In this document: in pieces, positions 15,781 to 24,441 of the stretch
How the letters are laid out: every line of letters begins with the position of its first letter
Numbering within the stretch: the first letter of the stretch is position 1
NCBI RefSeq assembly: GCF_004331465.1
Contig: NZ_SJKB01000002.1
Span: forward strand, 1 to 64,000
DNA: 64,000 bases
Direction: 5' to 3'
Source: Kribbella pittospori
Lineage (GTDB): Bacteria; Actinomycetota; Actinomycetes; Propionibacteriales; Kribbellaceae
Translations under genes and position numbers: made by a program
Notes under the pieces: generated by a model
Told to the model about the DNA's origin: nothing
Databases searched by the model: none
What the model saw: the letters and a program-made list of their open reading frames with translations, nothing else

Positions 15781-16460
15781 GGCCCTCTCCTGTTGGTGCG
15801 TTGTCTGCGGATGATCCATTCGGCGATGGCGGCGTTGATCAGCCAGCCGGAGCTGACGGACAGCGCGGTGCTGAGGTCGCTGGTGCCGAAGAGGCCCTCG
15901 CCGACGCCTTCGGTGATCGTTTGGGTTCCGGCGGCGATGGCTAGGGCGTAGGCGCGGATCATCCAGGCGCGGTGTCCGCGGATGTCGCGGCGGCGGATGG
16001 CGGTGAAGCCGAGGACGATGCTTGCGGCCATCACGGAGCCGACGACCAGCCGCACGGACCACAACAAGTCACCGCCAGGCGCACCGGGGTAGAACAGCGT
16101 CATCCAGAGACCCGAGCCGGCGACGACCAGGCCGGCTGCTGCGAGGACGCGGCCGGCTCGGCGGTGCCAGGTGCGGTGGGCGCGGCGTACCCGAGCGGGG
16201 AACTGGAATGCGCCGGCGACGACGTACACCGCGGCAGCGACAACGTGCAGGACGACCGGGGCGGGTGAGGCGTCGATGCGCGGGTTGGTCGGCAACACCT
16301 GCGGGCCGCCGGCGAGCTCGACGAGCCGGAGCGACCCGGCGACGAGCGGGATCAGGGTGAGTGCGATCAGCGCAGCAGGCACTCGCAGGATCGAACCGTC
16401 CCGGGAACCCGGCCGGCGCTGCGGCGCCGGCCGGGTGCCAGAGGCGGTGTGCTGGGTCAT
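15777..16460 (-). CDS. DUF2306-like membrane protein
   Basis: The 227-residue protein has about six to seven membrane segments. A His in the HVVAAAVYVVAGAFQFPARV helix, the following RAHRTWHRRAGRV loop and RDIRGHRAWMIRAYALAIAAG match the DUF2306 family, whose conserved His residues suggest a heme or metal role. The start is the ATG at 16460 (MTQHTASG), overlapping the upstream stop as ATGA; a longer reading lacks a ribosome site. Part of the three-gene membrane operon. Confidence 0.78.
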   Translation of the reverse strand: MTQHTASGTRPAPQRRPGSRDGSILRVPAALIALTLIPLVAGSLRLVELAGGPQVLPTNPRIDASPAPVVLHVVAAAVYVVAGAFQFPARVRRAHRTWHRRAGRVLAAAGLVVAGSGLWMTLFYPGAPGGDLLWSVRLVVGSVMAASIVLGFTAIRRRDIRGHRAWMIRAYALAIAAGTQTITEGVGEGLFGTSDLSTALSVSSGWLINAAIAEWIIRRQRTNRRGP

Positions 16461-17131
16461 TTCGCGTCCGCCGTCGCGCGAGCCGCGGCCGGCTGGGTGG
16501 TGACGGTGCGCGCCGTACGCCACAGCGAGTAGCCGAGGCCGATCATCGCGATGCCGTTCGGGAAGGCCAGCAGCCGGTAGAACGCGTCCGGCATCAAGGA
16601 GAGCACGAGGGTGACGACGCCACCGACGGCGAGCAGCACGGCCGCCCAGCGAGCCAGAACACGGGCCCGATAGAGCGCGATACCGAAGACGAGGCCGCCG
16701 GCCAGGTAGCCGAAGTCCTGGACCTGTTGGACGATCTGCAGCGGACCGATGTCACCGGTGGCGGAGTCGCCCTTGGACACGGCGAGGACGTCGTTCACGT
16801 AGCCGGGGTTGGTGTCGGCGATCGAGGGCAGCACGAACGCGGCGATGGCGACGGTGCTCATGATGGTGAGGTAGCCGATGCCGAGCACCAGGTAGCCGAC
16901 GAGTCCGACGACTCCGTTCTTGCGGATCTGGCTCAGGTACATGCCGGTGATGCCGACCAGCGCGAGCACGGCCATCAGCACCTTCAGCGAGTTCCGCACC
17001 ATGACTTCGGTCGTGGCGACGGAGGTGGCATCCAGGTGCGGGTGGTTGATCTGGACGCCGATGAAGAGCAGTCCTGCGACGACCGCGGCGGCGCCTGCGG
17101 CCCGGGTGAGGGTGGTTGGCGTGATGGTCAT
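16457..17131 (-). CDS. DUF4386-like membrane protein
   Basis: A 224-residue membrane protein with about six segments. It starts ITPTTLTRAAGAAAVVAGLL and has a periplasmic NHPHLDATSVAT loop, then LGIGYLTIMSTVAIAAFVLP and QDFGYLAGGLVFGIALYRA. This pattern resembles DUF4386-type proteins found beside actinobacterial LuxR regulators. It is the first gene of the three-gene operon; candidate operator palindromes lie 80-110 bases upstream. Function unknown. Confidence 0.75.
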   Translation of the reverse strand: MTITPTTLTRAAGAAAVVAGLLFIGVQINHPHLDATSVATTEVMVRNSLKVLMAVLALVGITGMYLSQIRKNGVVGLVGYLVLGIGYLTIMSTVAIAAFVLPSIADTNPGYVNDVLAVSKGDSATGDIGPLQIVQQVQDFGYLAGGLVFGIALYRARVLARWAAVLLAVGGVVTLVLSLMPDAFYRLLAFPNGIAMIGLGYSLWRTARTVTTQPAAARATADAK

Positions 17132-17209
17132 GTCCGGCTCCTGTTCCGGTGGTCCGTGGCGGGTGCCGCGGTATGTCCGGAACGTATTTCGGGAGGTGGC
17201 GACCGGGCG

Positions 17210-17243
17210 TCACAACATGTGGTGACTGACGATGTGACATGTC
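17210..17243. promoter_or_regulatory. Putative operator palindromes upstream of membrane operon
   Basis: TCACAACATGTGGTGA (17210-17225) is a near-perfect 16-bp palindrome, and GACATGTC (17236-17243) is a perfect 8-bp one. Both centre on ACATGT and lie between the LAL regulator's stop and the first membrane gene (17131). They are good candidates for binding sites of the LuxR-type regulator encoded next door. Confidence 0.45.
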
Positions 17244-17262
17244 CGCGCGGGACACGTGAGTG

Positions 17263-19950
17263 CTACAGCAGGCCGAGCTCGCGAGCGCGGCGGACGGCAG
17301 CCGATCGGCTGTTGACGTCCAGCTTGGTGAAGATGCGCTTGGTGTGGGTACGCAGGGTGTTCAGCGAGACGAAGAGCCGGCGGGCCATCTCGGGACCGGT
17401 CAGCTCGCTGTCGAGGAGGCGCAGGACCTCGAGCTCGCGTTCGCTGAGCGGATCGGCGAGTGCTCCACGCGCAGGTACGCCGGCAGCGCCGGTGCCGAGG
17501 AGTCGACGAGCATGCCTGCGCAGTACGTCGTACTCACCACCCTCCTGCACGGACGCGGCCTCATGGAGCAGGGCAAGCATCGAGGCGCCTTCGTCGAGGA
17601 ACAGGCGCACATAGCCGTCCGGTTCCGGTGCTCGCGACAGAGCCGCATCCAGCTCGGCCAGAGCCGCCGGCCGTTGCCCGCGCGCCTGATGGGTGAGGGC
17701 TCGGAGCATGCCGATCTCCAGCAGACTGCCTGCGCGCGTCTGCTCAGCGTCGGCGTACAGCCGGTCCAGCAGCGCAAGTACGTCGCCCAGTGGCGCGGTG
17801 CCGCTGGCGAGCAGCAGCCGGACGAGCGTGAGGTGGTCGTACTCGTGCAGGAACGACGCCTCACCGGTCACGGTGACTTCGTAGTCGTCCGCCCACTCGG
17901 ATGCCGCCGCGAGGTCTCCCGCCGCGATGTCCACGCGGGCTCGCAGGGCGGCGATGGGGCGGAGGTCCGGGTAGAAGCCGGGCCGGTACAGCGTTGCCGC
18001 ATGGTTGAGCAGCTCCCTGGCGGTGGCGTGGTCGCCCGTCGAGACGCACACCTGGGCTGTCACGACGTACCAGCGGTGCCGGTTCTCGGTGATCGAGCTG
18101 CGCTCGCCGAGCACCCTCGCCGTCTCCAGATGGGCCTCCGCACTGACCAGATCACCCAGCTCACGGTCCAGCTCGGCCAGTCCGACATGCAGGTCGGCGA
18201 CAGCCCGCGGGTACGGCTCGCCGCCTCCGGTCGCGGTCGCCAGGGCCTGCTCATACAGCCGACGCGCCCGATGCGGACGGCCCGCAGTGATCCACATGTC
18301 GCAAAGCACCACCGTGGTGTCCAGTTCGTCGATCAGGTTCCCCGCCGCGTGCAGGCTGCGCACGGCCTCCGAGAACGTCGCCAAGGCCTCCTCGACGTCA
18401 CCGGCCGCCCACGCAGCCAGACCGAGGTACCCGGACGCGGCTCCCCGCACGAAGTGGTCCTCGGCGCCCGCCAACTCCAGCGCCCGCCGGGCGCACTGCA
18501 CAGTCGCCGGTACGTCGTGCCGCGCTTGAGCCAGTGCAGCCCGGTAGACCCACACAGTCGCCGGTGCGGTCCGCAGGTCCTCGACGTCGGCCCACGTAGC
18601 CGCGAGCGCCTGGTCCCGCGCACCGGCCGCGAGCGCCGCCTCGGCATCATCGAGCCGGTGCTCCATCCCGTCCAGGTCACCAGTCGTCATCAGCGACCAA
18701 GCGGACACGATGCTCAGTACCGGACTCCGCCGTACGACGGACTCCGGCAGCGACCGCATCCAGTCCAGCAGCAGGTTGTCCTGCCGCGCGCGCCGCAACT
18801 CCGGCACCGCCTCTTCCATCAGGTAGGCGGCGCGGTCGTGGTCACCAGCGGCGAGTGCGTGGTGGACCGCGTCCGCGACCAGATCGTGCGCGGCGTACCA
18901 AGCGCTCGCAGCTTGATGCAGTGTCGGCAGCTGCTCCGGGTGCTCGGCCATCAAGCGAGCGCGCAGGACGTCTCCGAAGAGGTGGTGGTACCGGTACCAC
19001 GAGCGCTCCGCGTCCAGCGGGACCACGAACACGTTGCCGCGGTCCAGCTCCTCCAGCACCTGGCCACCGCCCGTCCCGCCAGTGACCGCATCACACAAGT
19101 CACCGGTCAGTCGGTCCAGGACCGCGGTGCGGAGCAGGAAGTCCCGGACCATCTCGTCCTGCCGGGCAAGGACCTCGTCCACCAGGTAGTCGATGACGAA
19201 GCGGTGGCTGCCCGTGAAGGCCCCGATGAACTCGGCGACGTCCCCACGGTCCGACATCCCGCGCAGCGAGAGCGCAGCCAGCTGAAGACCGGCGATCCAG
19301 CCTTCGGTCCGTTCCTCCAGCGCCCGTACGTCGGTCTCGGTCAGCTGCAGGCCCATCATCTCGTTGAGGAACTCCCCCGCCTCCGCCGGCGCGAAGCGCA
19401 GCTCCGCGGCCCGCACCTCCGTCAACTGCCCGCGGCTTCGCAGCCGCGACAGCGGGAACGGCGGATCGGCGCGGGTCGTCACCAACAGATGCAGCTGGTC
19501 CGGCGCGTGATCGAGGAGGAAGGTCATCGCCTCGTGCACCTCGGGCGTGTTGATCACGTGGTAGTCATCCAGCACGAGCAGCCAGTGGCTGTCCGGTGCC
19601 TGCTGCCCGGCGCGCACGAGTTCATTGACCACCGCGATCATTGGCGCGTCGTCCAACGCCGCTGGATCCAGGTCCAGACCGATGCCGGCGAGCGCCGCCC
19701 AGAGATGGGCGAAGAAGCGCGGAAGCGCGTTGTCGCCCTCGTCGAGGGACAGCCATCCCACCCGCTCCTGGCCCGCGGCCCAGTCGCTCAGGAGCGTGGT
19801 CTTCCCGAAGCCGGCCGGCGCCGAGATGAGCGTGAGTCGGTGACCGCGGTCCAGGGTGCGGTCCAACCGGTCGGCAAGCCGCGGACGCACAACCAGTTCC
19901 GACCGCCGGGCCGGCGGAAACAACTTGGTGGCGAGCACCGGAGTCGACAC
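17263..19950 (-). CDS. LuxR family regulator, large ATP-binding (MalT/LAL) type
   Basis: An 895-residue signal-transducing ATPase regulator. It begins STPVLATKLFPP and has a Walker A motif ISAPAGFGKTTLLSDW near residue 47 and a Walker B-like LLVLDDYH. A long TPR-like helical region follows. The C-terminal LuxR HTH reads LSERELEVLRLLDSELTG with MARRLFVSLNTLRTHTKRIF. The GTG at 19950 is chosen because it begins the conserved N-terminus; the frame extends upstream with non-homologous sequence. It lies upstream of, and on the same strand as, the three membrane genes, which it probably activates. Ligand unknown. Confidence 0.9.
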   Translation of the reverse strand: MSTPVLATKLFPPARRSELVVRPRLADRLDRTLDRGHRLTLISAPAGFGKTTLLSDWAAGQERVGWLSLDEGDNALPRFFAHLWAALAGIGLDLDPAALDDAPMIAVVNELVRAGQQAPDSHWLLVLDDYHVINTPEVHEAMTFLLDHAPDQLHLLVTTRADPPFPLSRLRSRGQLTEVRAAELRFAPAEAGEFLNEMMGLQLTETDVRALEERTEGWIAGLQLAALSLRGMSDRGDVAEFIGAFTGSHRFVIDYLVDEVLARQDEMVRDFLLRTAVLDRLTGDLCDAVTGGTGGGQVLEELDRGNVFVVPLDAERSWYRYHHLFGDVLRARLMAEHPEQLPTLHQAASAWYAAHDLVADAVHHALAAGDHDRAAYLMEEAVPELRRARQDNLLLDWMRSLPESVVRRSPVLSIVSAWSLMTTGDLDGMEHRLDDAEAALAAGARDQALAATWADVEDLRTAPATVWVYRAALAQARHDVPATVQCARRALELAGAEDHFVRGAASGYLGLAAWAAGDVEEALATFSEAVRSLHAAGNLIDELDTTVVLCDMWITAGRPHRARRLYEQALATATGGGEPYPRAVADLHVGLAELDRELGDLVSAEAHLETARVLGERSSITENRHRWYVVTAQVCVSTGDHATARELLNHAATLYRPGFYPDLRPIAALRARVDIAAGDLAAASEWADDYEVTVTGEASFLHEYDHLTLVRLLLASGTAPLGDVLALLDRLYADAEQTRAGSLLEIGMLRALTHQARGQRPAALAELDAALSRAPEPDGYVRLFLDEGASMLALLHEAASVQEGGEYDVLRRHARRLLGTGAAGVPARGALADPLSERELEVLRLLDSELTGPEMARRLFVSLNTLRTHTKRIFTKLDVNSRSAAVRRARELGLL

Positions 19951-20140
19951 GTCCGGATCATAACGGCGTGCCGTCGGCCCCGAGTAGCGCTCAAGGCTTG
20001 TTGCCTCCAGCAACGTCCAGGTGAACGTCAGGTTGAGCCGGGTTTGAGACTGCGTGACGACTCTCCGCAGACGCGCGCGGAGTTGCCGCCGGGTTCGTAG
20101 GATTGTCATTCCGCACGGCCGCCCGGTGTGAGGAGATCTC

Positions 20141-20599
20141 ATGGAGTACAGATCGGCTCAGCACTCCATTCCGACAGCGACCCAGGGGGTTGCGCTGTGG
20201 GTGGCGGGAGCGTTCATCTCGCTGGCCTGTTTCGGGGTCGCGCGGATGAGTATCGGCACCGAAGGGCTGTTGTTCGGGGTCTTTCACGTGTCCGTGGTGG
20301 GTGCGATCCTGCAGCTGGCTCTCGGAGCAACCGCGTTGGTGATGGCGGGATCCGCGCGGCATTGCCGCGCGTTCCTGGCGGGCGCGGGACTACTGATGGT
20401 CATCCTGCTGACCTACGGACAGCTGGACCCGGCGCCGGTGATCGCGGATCTGGTGCCGATCGGGCCGGCCGACGTCTGGCTGCACGTCGTACTCGCAGTC
20501 GCAATGCTCGCGGGGGCCGCACTGCCGGTCAGAATCAGGTGGCGGAGGCCTAAGATGCGGCCGGCCGTTACGGGGGAGAACGGCCGGACCGCGAGTTGA
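20141..20599 (+). CDS. DUF4383 domain membrane protein
   Basis: The 152-residue protein has four predicted membrane segments. GVFHVSVVGAILQLALGATA and DVWLHVVLAVAMLAGA match the paired His-containing helices of DUF4383. The ATG follows GAGGAG by six bases. It is divergent from the large LuxR regulator. The family is common in actinomycetes and has no established function. The following 172 bp before the next gene contain no gene. Confidence 0.8.
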   Translation: MEYRSAQHSIPTATQGVALWVAGAFISLACFGVARMSIGTEGLLFGVFHVSVVGAILQLALGATALVMAGSARHCRAFLAGAGLLMVILLTYGQLDPAPVIADLVPIGPADVWLHVVLAVAMLAGAALPVRIRWRRPKMRPAVTGENGRTAS

Positions 20600-20771
20600 A
20601 CGTAACAACCTGATCCGGCGACGCTCAAGGCGCCTTCAGCATTCGTCATCCGAGGGACATGCTCAGACTGCGCCGCCCGTTCCTGCCGTCATCAGATCGT
20701 CAAGTGGATGCGCTTCCGGTCGTCATGTCCGAACGCCCCACAGCATCATCCGCCCCTTTGAAGGAGAGAGA

Positions 20772-21575
20772 ATGACGCCCGATTCTCCCCCGCCCCGACG
20801 ACGCACGCGCACCCGGCGACTGCTCGGTGTCGTGCTCGGCACCGCAACGCTGATGGTCACCACCGCGGTGGCTGCGTACGCCGCTCCGCCACCGCATCTC
20901 CCGCAGAACGCCGGTGGATGGGAGCAGTCGTTCTCACCGGCGTACGACTACGACACCGACGGCTGCTACGCCGTACCCGCGATCGGGTCCGACGGCACGC
21001 TCAACCCCGGTCTCAACCCGACCGGCGCGGTCAACGGCAACTGCCGGGACCAGTCGGACCTCGACAACTCCCAGACGTACGCCCGGTCGAAGTGCAACAA
21101 CGGCTGGTGCGCGGTCATCTACGCCAGCTACTTCGAGAAGGACCAGGCCGTGCCCGGCAGCAGCCTCGGCGGCCACCGGCACGACTTCGAACACGTCATC
21201 TCCTGGATCAACCAGTCGGCCAACCAGGTCGAGTACGTGACCACCACCCAGCACTCGAGTCAGGTCACCTATGCCCGGTCGCAGGTGCGCTTCGACGGCT
21301 CGCACCCGAAGGTCGTCTACCACAAGGACGGCGCGAGCACGCACTTCTTCCGGCTCGCCAACAGCAACGACGAACCGCCGGAGAACCACTACCACAACTG
21401 GCGCTATCCCCCGCTGGTCGACTGGAACGGCTGGCCCAGCACCGGCCTGCGGGACACGCTGATGAACGCCGACTTCGGTTCCGCGACCATCAAGACCACC
21501 GACAAGGACGACCGCTTCCGCAACCTCCTGAACGCGTCGAAGCCCGCCGGGATCCCGTTCGACCCGTGGGCCTGA
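20772..21575 (+). CDS. Secreted NPP1/necrosis-inducing protein (NLP) family
   Basis: A 267-residue secreted protein. The N-terminus is Arg-rich (RRRTRTRRLLGVVLG), followed by a hydrophobic core and an AYA cleavage site near residue 39. The mature part begins WEQSFSPAYDYDTDGCY and carries GGHRHDFEHV, the NLP heptapeptide (usually GHRHDWE) with Phe for Trp. Four cysteines in the first half (CYAVPA, NCRDQ, KCNNGWC) could form disulfides. NLPs bind plant sphingolipids and can lyse eudicot membranes or act as non-toxic elicitors; which applies here is unknown. GAAGGAGAG precedes the ATG. Confidence 0.88.
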   Translation: MTPDSPPPRRRTRTRRLLGVVLGTATLMVTTAVAAYAAPPPHLPQNAGGWEQSFSPAYDYDTDGCYAVPAIGSDGTLNPGLNPTGAVNGNCRDQSDLDNSQTYARSKCNNGWCAVIYASYFEKDQAVPGSSLGGHRHDFEHVISWINQSANQVEYVTTTQHSSQVTYARSQVRFDGSHPKVVYHKDGASTHFFRLANSNDEPPENHYHNWRYPPLVDWNGWPSTGLRDTLMNADFGSATIKTTDKDDRFRNLLNASKPAGIPFDPWA

Positions 21576-21592
21576 CCACCTGACGTCCCACC

Positions 21593-21626
21593 GACCGGGT
21601 CTGAGCCGGCCAGCTCAGACCCGGTC
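21593..21626. terminator. Strong bidirectional hairpin terminator
   Basis: A perfect 14-bp inverted repeat (21593-21606 and 21613-21626) with a 6-base loop, between the convergent NLP gene and AraC regulator. It is the most stable hairpin noticed in the window. Confidence 0.85.
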
Positions 21627-21642
21627 TGCCGGCGTCTCGTCC

Positions 21643-22500
21643 TCACCCTCGGCGTGCTGCGGCGGAACTGAAGTGGTTGCGGAAGTCGCGGGGGCTCATC
21701 GCGTTCTGCGCGCGGAAGCGGCGGTTGAAGTGCGAGAGGTTGGGATAGCCGCAGCCGGTCGCGATCGCGCTGATCGGCGTATCCGACTCGACCAGTCGGC
21801 GGGACGCCTCAGCGAGCCGTACGTCGTTGACGTAGTCGGTGAATGTCCGGCCGGTGTGCCGCCGGAAGAAGCGGCTGAATGCGTCGGGTGACATCGAGAC
21901 CAGCGCCGCGGCCTCGCCGATGGCGAGGCGTTCGGCGTAGTCGCGACGTACCAGGCCGATCACGCGGTCGATCCGGTCCCGGGCGGCGGCGTCGACGTTG
22001 GTGACGAGGGAACGGGTCGCGATGGTCTCGGCCGGCTGACTGGCGAGAGTCACCAGGATCTCGAGGACCGCGAGTGTCCCGCGAGCGGCGTCGGTGGTGT
22101 TGCTCAGGGCAACCATGGCTTCCGGGACACCGTCGGCATCGTCGAAGCGCAGACCACAGCCGGATCGGGCCAGCAGGCGCCGTACGCCGTGGAACTCGGG
22201 CCGATCGAAGAACCCCGTACCGAAGGCGTCGTACAGGAACTGCACGGTCACGGCCTCATGCCACCCGGCCGCCTCCGACTCCCAGGTGTGCGGTGTCTCC
22301 GCGCCCAGCAGGACCAGATCGCCGGGACCGTAGTCGGCGACCCGATCACCGACGTAGCGCCGGCCCGATCCGGCGACGATCAGCGTCAGCTCGTACTCCG
22401 GGTGGTAGTGCCAGTCGAACCCGAACCGCGGCTCCGCCCGCAGCCCGAGATGCCACGACTGATGCGGCGAGGCAGGGATGTGCTCGTACGTCGGCCGCAT
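21643..22500 (-). CDS. AraC family transcriptional regulator with cupin domain
   Basis: The 285-residue protein has an N-terminal cupin (FDWHYHPEYELTLIVAGSG, then GPGDLVLLGAETPHTW) and two C-terminal HTH units (LAIGEAAALVSMSPDAFSRF and PISAIATGCGYPNLSHFNRR). The ATG at 22500 gives the conserved start MRPTYEHIPASPHQ. It is divergent from the phytanoyl-CoA dioxygenase-like gene over a long-range inverted repeat, so it probably regulates that gene. Confidence 0.9.
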   Translation of the reverse strand: MRPTYEHIPASPHQSWHLGLRAEPRFGFDWHYHPEYELTLIVAGSGRRYVGDRVADYGPGDLVLLGAETPHTWESEAAGWHEAVTVQFLYDAFGTGFFDRPEFHGVRRLLARSGCGLRFDDADGVPEAMVALSNTTDAARGTLAVLEILVTLASQPAETIATRSLVTNVDAAARDRIDRVIGLVRRDYAERLAIGEAAALVSMSPDAFSRFFRRHTGRTFTDYVNDVRLAEASRRLVESDTPISAIATGCGYPNLSHFNRRFRAQNAMSPRDFRNHFSSAAARRG

Positions 22501-22507
22501 GCCAGAA

Positions 22508-22566
22508 CAGTACTCTGCCGACGCCGATCCACCATCAACCCGCCTCAAGTGGTCAGCAGAGTACCG
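22508..22566. promoter_or_regulatory. Long-range inverted repeat in divergent AraC/PhyH promoter region
   Basis: TACTCTGC (22511-22518) and GCAGAGTA (22556-22563) are perfect 8-bp arms, extending to 10 of 11 matches, separated by 37 bases in the 143-bp divergent gap. The spacing suggests two half-sites for a dimeric AraC-family protein controlling both directions. Confidence 0.5.
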
Positions 22567-22643
22567 GTTTTGGCCGCTGCACGCGTGGCACCCCGAGCAC
22601 CCGCCAGCCGAAACTGGTCACCGATCGCCGATTGGGAGGCCCG

Positions 22644-23453
22644 ATGACCACCACCGCCACCGAACTCGACCAGCCGTACGCCGTCAGTCCGGGCGACGTC
22701 GACAACTACGCCGCCGACGGCTACGTGAAGCTGCGCGGCGTACTGAGCCCCGACGTCGTGACGCACTACGAGCCCGAGATCACCGAGCAGGTCGTCCGGA
22801 TCAACACCCAGCACCTGCCGCTGGCCGAACGCGACACCTACAGCCGCGCGTTCCTCCAGGTGGAGAACCTGTGGCGGCACAGCAACGCGGTCCGCGAGTT
22901 CGTCTTCTCCCGCCGCCTCGCCGGCATCGCAGCCCAGCTTCTCGGCGTGCCGTCCGTGCGGCTGTACCACGACCAGGCCCTCTACAAGGAGGCCGGCGGT
23001 GGCTTCACGCCGTGGCACGTCGACCAGCACTACTGGCCGCTGTCGACGGACCGCACCGTCACCGCGTGGGTCCCGTTGCAGGACACCCCGATGGAGCTCG
23101 GTCCGCTGACGTTCGCGGCCGGCAGCCACCTGTCGGGGTACGGCCGTGAGCTCGAGATCAGCGACGAATCCGAGGCCATGCTGGACACCTTCGTGACCGA
23201 GTCCGGGTTCCGCGTCGACGATTCGCCGTACGCGACCGGGGACGTCAGCTTCCACTCCGGCTGGACGATCCACCGCGCCCCGGGCAACTCCAGTACGACG
23301 CCCCGCCGGGTGATGACCGTGATCTACATGGACGCGGCCATCGAGATCGCGCCGCCGGCGAATCCCTTCCAGCAGGGCGATCTCGCCGCTTTCCTCGACA
23401 ACCGCGCACCGGGGACCGTCCCCGACGGCCCGTTGAACCCCGTCCTCTACTGA
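22644..23453 (+). CDS. Phytanoyl-CoA dioxygenase (PhyH) family protein
   Basis: A 269-residue non-heme Fe(II)/2-oxoglutarate-dependent oxygenase. The metal HxD motif is in TPWHVDQHYWPL (about residue 122), and the distal metal His with the 2-oxoglutarate Arg is in FHSGWTIHRAPGN with STTPRRVMTVIY. The DGYVKLRGVLSPDVV N-terminus is typical of PhyH. GGGAGG precedes the ATG by four bases. Proteins of this kind hydroxylate small molecules such as ectoine or sugars; the AraC-cupin neighbour suggests a catabolic substrate. Substrate unknown. Confidence 0.9.
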   Translation: MTTTATELDQPYAVSPGDVDNYAADGYVKLRGVLSPDVVTHYEPEITEQVVRINTQHLPLAERDTYSRAFLQVENLWRHSNAVREFVFSRRLAGIAAQLLGVPSVRLYHDQALYKEAGGGFTPWHVDQHYWPLSTDRTVTAWVPLQDTPMELGPLTFAAGSHLSGYGRELEISDESEAMLDTFVTESGFRVDDSPYATGDVSFHSGWTIHRAPGNSSTTPRRVMTVIYMDAAIEIAPPANPFQQGDLAAFLDNRAPGTVPDGPLNPVLY

Positions 23454-23478
23454 GCCCTGATTGCTGCTGGCAACAATT

Positions 23479-23928
23479 TCAGCAGTGCCGGGACCGGGTG
23501 CCGAGGCCGGCTGCGATGTCGAGGGCCGTCAGCGAGCGGCTGAGCGTCTCCAGGCAGGGCCGGCCCGACGTGGGCGTGCCGTACAGACAGAGCGCCTGGC
23601 GGCCGTCGGTGGTCCAGCCGGCCGGCTCGATCTCGCCCTGGTCGTCGAGCAACGGCAGCCAGCCCTCGTCCCGCAGGTAGTCGAAGGCCTCCCGCCGGTC
23701 CGCGGAGTTCAGCGACAGTCCGCCCACCCGACCCGGATCGTGCAGGCTGTCCGACCAGACAGCCTGCACGAGTGGGTCCTCGGGCGCAGCGACATCGGTC
23801 TCCGGACGCGGGGTGACCAGATACCCGGTGCCGCTGCGCGGATCGAGGTAGGCGGTGTGAGCGGCGAACTCGACGATGGTCACGTCGACATAACCCGGTA
23901 CCCACGGGTCGCGGTCGAAGTGGCTCAT
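23479..23928 (-). CDS. Hypothetical protein
   Basis: A 149-residue soluble protein starting MSHFDRDPWVPGYVDVTIVE, with AHTAYLDPRSGTGYLVTPRP and TDGRQALCLYGTPTSG further on. No family was recognised. Composition and third-position GC fit a real gene. It is convergent with the PhyH gene and lies 59 bases downstream of the STAS-domain gene on the same strand, so the two may be cotranscribed. Confidence 0.55.
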   Translation of the reverse strand: MSHFDRDPWVPGYVDVTIVEFAAHTAYLDPRSGTGYLVTPRPETDVAAPEDPLVQAVWSDSLHDPGRVGGLSLNSADRREAFDYLRDEGWLPLLDDQGEIEPAGWTTDGRQALCLYGTPTSGRPCLETLSRSLTALDIAAGLGTRSRHC

Positions 23929-23987
23929 GAGCGGTCGGCGGTCCTCACAGTGGGCGGATGACGTAGGGAGTCTGCAGCGCTTCGCCG

Positions 23988-24299
23988 TCACGCAGCCTCG
24001 ACTTCGAAGACCTTGTCGAGGCCGGTACGGCGCAGTACGTCGGTCATCTTCCGGCTGGCGTGCCGGATCACGACCCCACCACCACGACGGCGGCAGGTGC
24101 GGTGCGTGTCGAGCAGTTCGGCCAGCAGGGTGGACGAGATCTGGCCCAGGTCGGACACATCCACGACCACCAGGCACACGCCCTCCATCACGAGCCCACG
24201 CAGTCGCCAGCGCAGTGCGGTCAGGCCGCCGTTCAGGTCGGTGTCGGACAACGTGACGATGGCCTTCTGGGGAAGTGGACCGTGGGTCATCTCGGTCAT
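23988..24299 (-). CDS. STAS-domain (anti-anti-sigma-like) protein
   Basis: The 103-residue protein matches the STAS fold: a first strand KAIVTLSDTDLNGG, VCLVVVDVSDLGQISSTLLAE (the region with the phosphorylatable Ser in SpoIIAA-like proteins), then RRRGGGVVIRHASRKMTDVLRRTGLDKVFEV. The Ser pair in QISSTLL is the likely phosphorylation site. GGAGG lies eight bases before the chosen ATG. No anti-sigma kinase or sigma factor gene is adjacent. It is divergent from the response-regulator operon. Confidence 0.8.
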   Translation of the reverse strand: MTEMTHGPLPQKAIVTLSDTDLNGGLTALRWRLRGLVMEGVCLVVVDVSDLGQISSTLLAELLDTHRTCRRRGGGVVIRHASRKMTDVLRRTGLDKVFEVEAA

Positions 24300-24441
24300 C
24301 GACGGGTCCTCCGATGCAGTTGTGGTACTGGTACAACCCTGCGCCCCGGACTTTGAGATCGGTGGTGGTCCTTCTTTACGATCGGATGACATGCGGTGCC
24401 CAGCCCGTCACAACGGCGGTCGGAGTTGCGAGGATGTGCCG

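Noticed and set aside
17260..20100. A 946-codon plus-strand open frame antisense to the LuxR regulator
   Set aside because: It mirrors the regulator codon for codon and shows no domain. The minus strand has Walker A and LuxR HTH motifs.
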